From NCBI GenBank assembly GCA_902478395.1, contig CABSKZ010000088.1, forward strand, positions 1 to 9,626: DNA of 9,626 nt, given 5' to 3'. Below the pieces are notes generated by a model. It saw nothing but the letters and a program-made list of their open reading frames with translations. It had not been told where the DNA came from and did no database searches. The DNA comes from an uncultured Eubacteriales bacterium. Its GTDB lineage: Bacteria > Bacillota > Clostridia > UBA1381 > UBA9506. Shown piece after piece: positions 6,249-9,626 of this stretch. Within the stretch, counting starts at the first letter, position 1. Each line of letters begins with the position of its first letter. Position numbers and translations under genes: made by a program.

Positions 6249-7208
6249 ATGCCAATGGTAGATATGTCAATTGAACAACTGAAACAGTATCAAGGGAGCA
6301 GCCCTTGTCCGGCGGATTTCGACGCGTTCTGGGAGACTGCGCTTTCGGAGCTGAAGGGAACACAGCGAAATGTTGAACTGGTTCCAGCAAGTTTTGTCTG
6401 CCCGAATGCGGAATGTTTTGATTTATATTTTACCGGAACAAAGGAGGCGCGCATCCATGCGAAATATGTCCGTCCCAAGCAGTTGTCATCGGCAGTGCCG
6501 GCGGTTTTGCAGTTCCATGGATATACGGGCAGGGCTGACGACTGGTTCGGCCTGCTGAGCTACGCAGGGCAGGGGTTCTGCATTGCGGCGCTGGACTGCC
6601 GTGGGCAGGCCGGGGAATCAGAAGATGTCGGGGGTGTCTCGGGAAATACGCACCACGGACATTTTATTCGGGGGTTAGCGGGCAGCAATCCACACGATCT
6701 GCTCTTCCGGGACATTTACCTTGATACAGTCGCTCTTGCCAATATCGTTATGGGCTTCGACGAAGTGGACGAAACACGGGTCATGACATTTGGCGGTTCG
6801 CAGGGCGGCGCACTCGCCACAGCGTGCGCGGCTTTGGAGCCGCGCATCTGGAAGGCTTCTATCATGTATCCGTTCCTGAGCGATTTCAAACGGGTTTGGG
6901 AAATGGATTTGGATCAGGGCGCCTATGCGGAGCTGCGCACCTATTTCCGCTTTTTTGACCCCCTCCACGAACGGGAAGATGAAATATTTGAAAAGCTGGG
7001 ATACATCGATGTACATAATCTTGCGAAACGCATCAGGGCAGAGGTTCTGTTTGGCTTGAGCCAAATCGATACAACGTGCCCGCCGTCCACCCAGTTTGCC
7101 GTATATAACCAAATTTCCTCGCAGAAACAGATGCTTATTTATCCGGATTTTGGGCATGAGGGTCTTCCTCAATTTTTAGATAAAACGTTTGCGTTTTTCA
7201 TAAAATAG
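6249..7208 (+). CDS. CE7-family acetyl esterase (acetylxylan esterase / cephalosporin-C deacetylase type)
   Basis: The 319-residue alpha/beta hydrolase is the usual CE7 length (about 315-325). All three family signatures are present: RGQ at 118-120, G-G-S-Q-G-G at 182-187 with nucleophile Ser184, and H-E at 303-304 with catalytic His303; Asp274 in SQIDTTCPPS completes the triad. HGYTG (90-94) supplies the conserved Tyr92 and oxyanion region. CE7 enzymes remove acetyl groups from short acetylated sugars and xylo-oligomers and also act on cephalosporin C; they form doughnut-shaped hexamers. There is no signal peptide, so it acts in the cytoplasm on imported substrate. A strong AGGAGG (6235-6240) lies 8 nt before the ATG. 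It sits between its likely regulator and an oxidoreductase. The N-terminal pattern CPADFDAFWETALSEL (20-35) is also family-typical. Natural substrate is not known. Confidence 0.92.
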   Translation: MPMVDMSIEQLKQYQGSSPCPADFDAFWETALSELKGTQRNVELVPASFVCPNAECFDLYFTGTKEARIHAKYVRPKQLSSAVPAVLQFHGYTGRADDWFGLLSYAGQGFCIAALDCRGQAGESEDVGGVSGNTHHGHFIRGLAGSNPHDLLFRDIYLDTVALANIVMGFDEVDETRVMTFGGSQGGALATACAALEPRIWKASIMYPFLSDFKRVWEMDLDQGAYAELRTYFRFFDPLHEREDEIFEKLGYIDVHNLAKRIRAEVLFGLSQIDTTCPPSTQFAVYNQISSQKQMLIYPDFGHEGLPQFLDKTFAFFIK

Positions 7209-7229
7209 CCCAAAAGATAGCGCTGGCTG

Positions 7230-7255
7230 GACGAACGTTTGCGGGGGCGTTTGTC
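7230..7255 (+). repeat. Imperfect hairpin in the esterase-oxidoreductase gap
   Basis: GACGAACG (7230-7237) can pair with CGTTTGTC (7248-7255) through one G-T pair, leaving a 10-nt G-rich loop. No T tract follows, so it is not a normal terminator. It may protect or separate parts of the operon mRNA; the 97-nt gap otherwise shows only the ribosome site of the next gene. Confidence 0.3.
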
Positions 7256-7305
7256 GGAAAAATAAACAGCGGCGTCATCGGCTCCGGTCAATTTAGGAGG
7301 AGTTT

Positions 7306-8616
7306 ATGATGAATAAAGTAAAAGTCGGTGTCTTCGGCGCATACCGGGGTATGACAATGATAAAATTCAGCGCAAAATACCCCGAAGTGGAGCTTACCGC
7401 AATTTGCGATAAATACGAACCCGCACTGGAAAAGTGTAAAGAGGTAATGGCGGAGGAATGTAAAAATGGTTCGCATCCGGCATTGTATACAGATTTTGAT
7501 GAATTTATCCAGCACGACATGGACGCCGTCGTCCTGGCAAACTACGCAAACGAGCACGCACCGTTCGCCATCCGCTGTCTGAAGGCTGGCAAGCATGTCA
7601 TCAGCGAGGTGCTGCCGGTTCAGACGCTGGCGGAAGCTGTCCAGCTCGTTGAGGCGGTGGAGGAGAGCGGGTTAGTCTACGCTTATGCCGAAAACTACTG
7701 CTATTTCCCCAGCACATCCGAAATGAGGAAGCTATACCGGGAAGGAAAACTCGGCGAGGTCGAATATGCGGAAGGAGAATACATCCATGACTGTGAGTCC
7801 ATCTGGCCTTCCATCACCTATGGAGAAAGGGACCATTGGCGCAACCGGATGTATGCGACATTTTACTGTACGCACAGCCTTGGCCCGATTATCCATATCA
7901 CCGGCCTCCGGCCTGTCCGTGTAACAGGTTTTGAAACACCGCTGACGGAGAGAATGCAAAAGCTGGGCCGCCGTTCGCCAGATGGCGGAATCGAAATGGT
8001 CGAGCTGGAAAATGGAGCGGTTGTAAAAAGTGTTCACGGCGGAATGGTTCGCGAGCCCAGCGCGGTTTGGTATTCCCTGTATGGGAACAAGGGAATGGCT
8101 GAGTCTTCTCGCTGGAAAGAACTGGTTGAAGAAATCAATGTCTATACGAAGGAAAAAGGAGAGGTCATCACCTATAAACCAGCGCCGGTGGTAGATACAG
8201 AGGTATCCCGCAGTATCGCGACACATGGCGGCGGGGATTTCTATACCATGCACTATTTTATTCAGAAAATACTCGGCAGGCCAGAGGGCGCGGAGTCCAT
8301 TGATATATATGAAGCGCTGGACATGTTTCTCCCGGGCCTGATTGCGTATAAGTCCGTTTTAAACGGCGGCATCCCGCTCCCAGTGCCGGATTTCCGCAAT
8401 AAAGAAGAACGCGGACGCTGCCGTTTTGACACCTTCTGCACCGATCCCGCTGTAGCGGGGGCTATGCTTGCGCCGCCATATTCAAAAGGCGAGCCGGAAA
8501 TTCCAGATTCGGTGTATGAAAACGTAAGAAAGATGTGGATAGAGCAGGAAGCGGAAAAAGCCCGGAAAGAAAAAGAAGAGAAAATGAAGGGGAAAGCAGA
8601 AGCGAAGCATGAATAA
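7306..8616 (+). CDS. Gfo/Idh/MocA family NAD(P)-dependent oxidoreductase with altered signature motifs
   Basis: The 436-residue product has an N-terminal Rossmann fold: VKVGVFGAYRG (5-15), acidic Asp35 after strand two (AICDKYEPAL) for cofactor ribose, and GKHVISEVLP (95-104). A C-terminal alpha/beta domain follows with YCTHSLGPI (187-195) and HGGGDFYTMHYFI (307-319). The family oxidises or reduces sugars and related alcohols, and some members cleave glycosides through a keto intermediate (GH109). Two departures are visible: the usual G-x-G-x-x-G loop reads FGAYRG, and the catalytic E-K-P is E-V-L-P (101-104), so the usual lysine is absent. The last 25 residues are a highly charged lysine/glutamate helix. 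AGGAGG (7295-7300) precedes two ATGs, 7306 and 7309; both fit. It overlaps the transporter gene by 8 nt. The substrate is unknown; acetyl-sugar breakdown is an inference from the neighbouring esterase. Confidence 0.88.
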   Translation: MMNKVKVGVFGAYRGMTMIKFSAKYPEVELTAICDKYEPALEKCKEVMAEECKNGSHPALYTDFDEFIQHDMDAVVLANYANEHAPFAIRCLKAGKHVISEVLPVQTLAEAVQLVEAVEESGLVYAYAENYCYFPSTSEMRKLYREGKLGEVEYAEGEYIHDCESIWPSITYGERDHWRNRMYATFYCTHSLGPIIHITGLRPVRVTGFETPLTERMQKLGRRSPDGGIEMVELENGAVVKSVHGGMVREPSAVWYSLYGNKGMAESSRWKELVEEINVYTKEKGEVITYKPAPVVDTEVSRSIATHGGGDFYTMHYFIQKILGRPEGAESIDIYEALDMFLPGLIAYKSVLNGGIPLPVPDFRNKEERGRCRFDTFCTDPAVAGAMLAPPYSKGEPEIPDSVYENVRKMWIEQEAEKARKEKEEKMKGKAEAKHE

Positions 8617-9481
8617 GCTCCTGATTGTTACCGCAGTGCTGATGATAACGGTTCAGGGCGTAACAATGAAGCTATACAGCCGGAAATGTAAACCAAACCT
8701 GACCGATGCCATCGTGTACAACCTGTTTTTCGCGGTCATATCTGTGGTTTTCCTGCCGCTGCTGTTTGGGGGAATCGGAACAATCAGCCTTCCTACCTTA
8801 TTGATAGGCGGCGCGTTTGGCCTTGTGAAAACGGGCACGAATTTTTGCTACTATTTGGCGATTGCCAGCGGCGCGTTGTCGCTCAGCTCGCTTTGCCTTT
8901 CCTGTTCGTTGGTCGTTCCTGTTCTGGTCGGGTTGGTGTTTTGGAATGAATCGGTGAACACATGGCAGATAGCCGGGCTGTTTTTTCTTCTTGCAGCCTT
9001 GCTTTCCGGCGTTAATAAACAGGATGGAAAGTGGAAGCTCTTGTGGCTTCTGTATGGCCTGGGGACGCTTTTGTGCAACGGCATGGTCAGTGTAACGCAG
9101 AAACTGCATCAAATGGTCTTGCCCGGCCAGGAATCTACAGGATTTCTGCTTGTGGGAAACATCGTCAGCGCCGTATTGTTCATCTCTATCTATTTGTGGT
9201 TTCGTCACGGCAAAAAAATAAAGCCGCAAGCCCGGCTCAATGGTTTTTTCTGGCTTGCGGTCGGCATTCCGGCCGTGTTGGGCCTGCTGGTGAGTCAGAT
9301 TATGATGCATCTTTCGATATCAACGCCAAGCGTCATTCTTTTTCCGCTGGTGAATGGCGGAACCATACTCTCATCCTCGCTGGTGGCGGTTCTTCTCCTG
9401 CGGGAACACCTGAGCATGAAACAGATAACCGGGGTTCTGTGCGGCGTTGCCGCGGTCGCGTTGTTGGGTGCGGCAGCTTGA
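8609..9481 (+). CDS. EamA / drug-metabolite transporter (DMT) superfamily membrane protein
   Basis: The 290-residue product is almost wholly hydrophobic, with about ten predicted membrane helices in two halves, as in EamA transporters (usually 280-310). The first half ends with SLVVPVLVGLVFWNES (about 99-114) and the second with a matching LFPLVNGGTILSSSLVAVLLLREHLS (about 245-270); this paired pattern of a helix ending in an acidic residue is typical of the family's repeat. It begins inside the oxidoreductase gene (ATGAATAA overlap) with no good ribosome site of its own, so translation is probably coupled. As the only transporter in the operon it may move the substrate, or a product, of the esterase and oxidoreductase across the inner membrane; direction cannot be told. 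Sugar uptake by DMT relatives (GRP/RhaT type) is known, as is metabolite export. Confidence 0.86.
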   Translation: MNKLLIVTAVLMITVQGVTMKLYSRKCKPNLTDAIVYNLFFAVISVVFLPLLFGGIGTISLPTLLIGGAFGLVKTGTNFCYYLAIASGALSLSSLCLSCSLVVPVLVGLVFWNESVNTWQIAGLFFLLAALLSGVNKQDGKWKLLWLLYGLGTLLCNGMVSVTQKLHQMVLPGQESTGFLLVGNIVSAVLFISIYLWFRHGKKIKPQARLNGFFWLAVGIPAVLGLLVSQIMMHLSISTPSVILFPLVNGGTILSSSLVAVLLLREHLSMKQITGVLCGVAAVALLGAAA

Positions 9482-9567
9482 AAAAACAACGAAACAAGGG
9501 ATATAAACAAAAACATAGAAACGTAAGCGGAAGATGCCAAAGGCAGATTTCGACTCAAAGCGCGTCG

Positions 9568-9626
9568 GATTTTCGACGTGCCCAAGGGGACATTTTCAAA
9601 ATGTCCCCTTGGGCACGTCGAAAATC
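9568..9626. repeat. 59-nt perfect inverted repeat at the window edge
   Basis: Two 29-nt arms (9568-9596 and 9598-9626) are perfect reverse complements around a single C at 9597. Each arm contains TTTTCGACGTGCCCAAGGGG or its complement. The repeat touches the last base of the window, so it may extend further. Just before it, GATTTCGAC (9546-9554) resembles the arm start GATTTTCGAC (9568-9577), and CGAC/GTCG (9551-9554 and 9564-9567) forms a smaller nested hairpin. It is far longer than a normal terminator, no T tract is seen, and it looks like a dispersed palindromic element, though it could also end the operon transcript. Confidence 0.85.

Noticed and set aside
6675..7172. 165-residue minus-strand frame
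   Set aside because: It is antisense to the CE7 esterase, whose complete motif set proves the plus frame; no independent signals support it.
7732..8253. 173-residue minus-strand frame
   Set aside because: It is antisense to the Gfo/Idh/MocA gene and has no recognisable features.
1953..8616. Identical ATGAATAA overlaps in azlC/azlD (1953-1960) and oxidoreductase/transporter (8609-8616)
   Set aside because: Probably coincidence: both small proteins begin Met-Asn and short coupling overlaps are common, so no shared mechanism is claimed.
8798..9310. 170-residue minus-strand frame
   Set aside because: Its polar, low-complexity protein is the antisense shadow of the hydrophobic EamA gene.
1..9626. 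CRISPR array, tRNA, rRNA, transposase, toxin-antitoxin or defence genes
   Set aside because: No regularly spaced repeats, RNA gene signatures or matching protein motifs were seen on either strand.

Overview
The window has the look of an anaerobic gut-type member of the Bacillota (class Clostridia). The evidence is moderate base composition, strong AGGAGG-type ribosome binding sites, sodium-coupled amino-acid transporters, azlCD, and a LacI-regulated cytoplasmic sugar-ester operon. No rRNA, tRNA, CRISPR array, transposase or phage gene is visible, so the taxonomic placement is inference from gene style only.

Left half (1-5090) is a transport block. A neurotransmitter:sodium symporter (NSS) family gene runs off the left edge on the minus strand. 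Behind it, also on the minus strand, is an azlC-azlD pair (branched-chain amino-acid exporter type) whose genes overlap by 8 nt. Divergent from azlC, on the plus strand, is a putP-type sodium/proline symporter followed after 27 nt by a short FUSC/aromatic-acid-exporter-like membrane protein. A hairpin terminator at 5057-5090 closes this unit. The azlC and putP promoters can both be read in the shared intergenic region, and a perfect 19-nt inverted repeat lies where putP transcription should begin.

Right half (5100-9481) is a plausible four-gene plus-strand operon: a LacI-type regulator, a CE7-family acetyl esterase (acetylxylan esterase/cephalosporin-C deacetylase type), a Gfo/Idh/MocA-family oxidoreductase with altered signature motifs, and an EamA/DMT-family membrane transporter. 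Spacings are 30 nt, 97 nt and an 8-nt overlap. The leader of the regulator gene holds three perfect 12-bp palindromes within 62 bp, two of them on or beside a readable promoter, which suggests autoregulation. The esterase has no signal peptide. The simplest reading is that a small acetylated sugar or glycoside is taken up, deacetylated and oxidised (or otherwise modified) in the cytoplasm; the substrate is unknown.

Right edge (9482-9626) has no gene. It ends in a 59-nt perfect inverted repeat (two 29-nt arms around a single C) that reaches the last base of the window and probably belongs to a larger palindromic repeat element.
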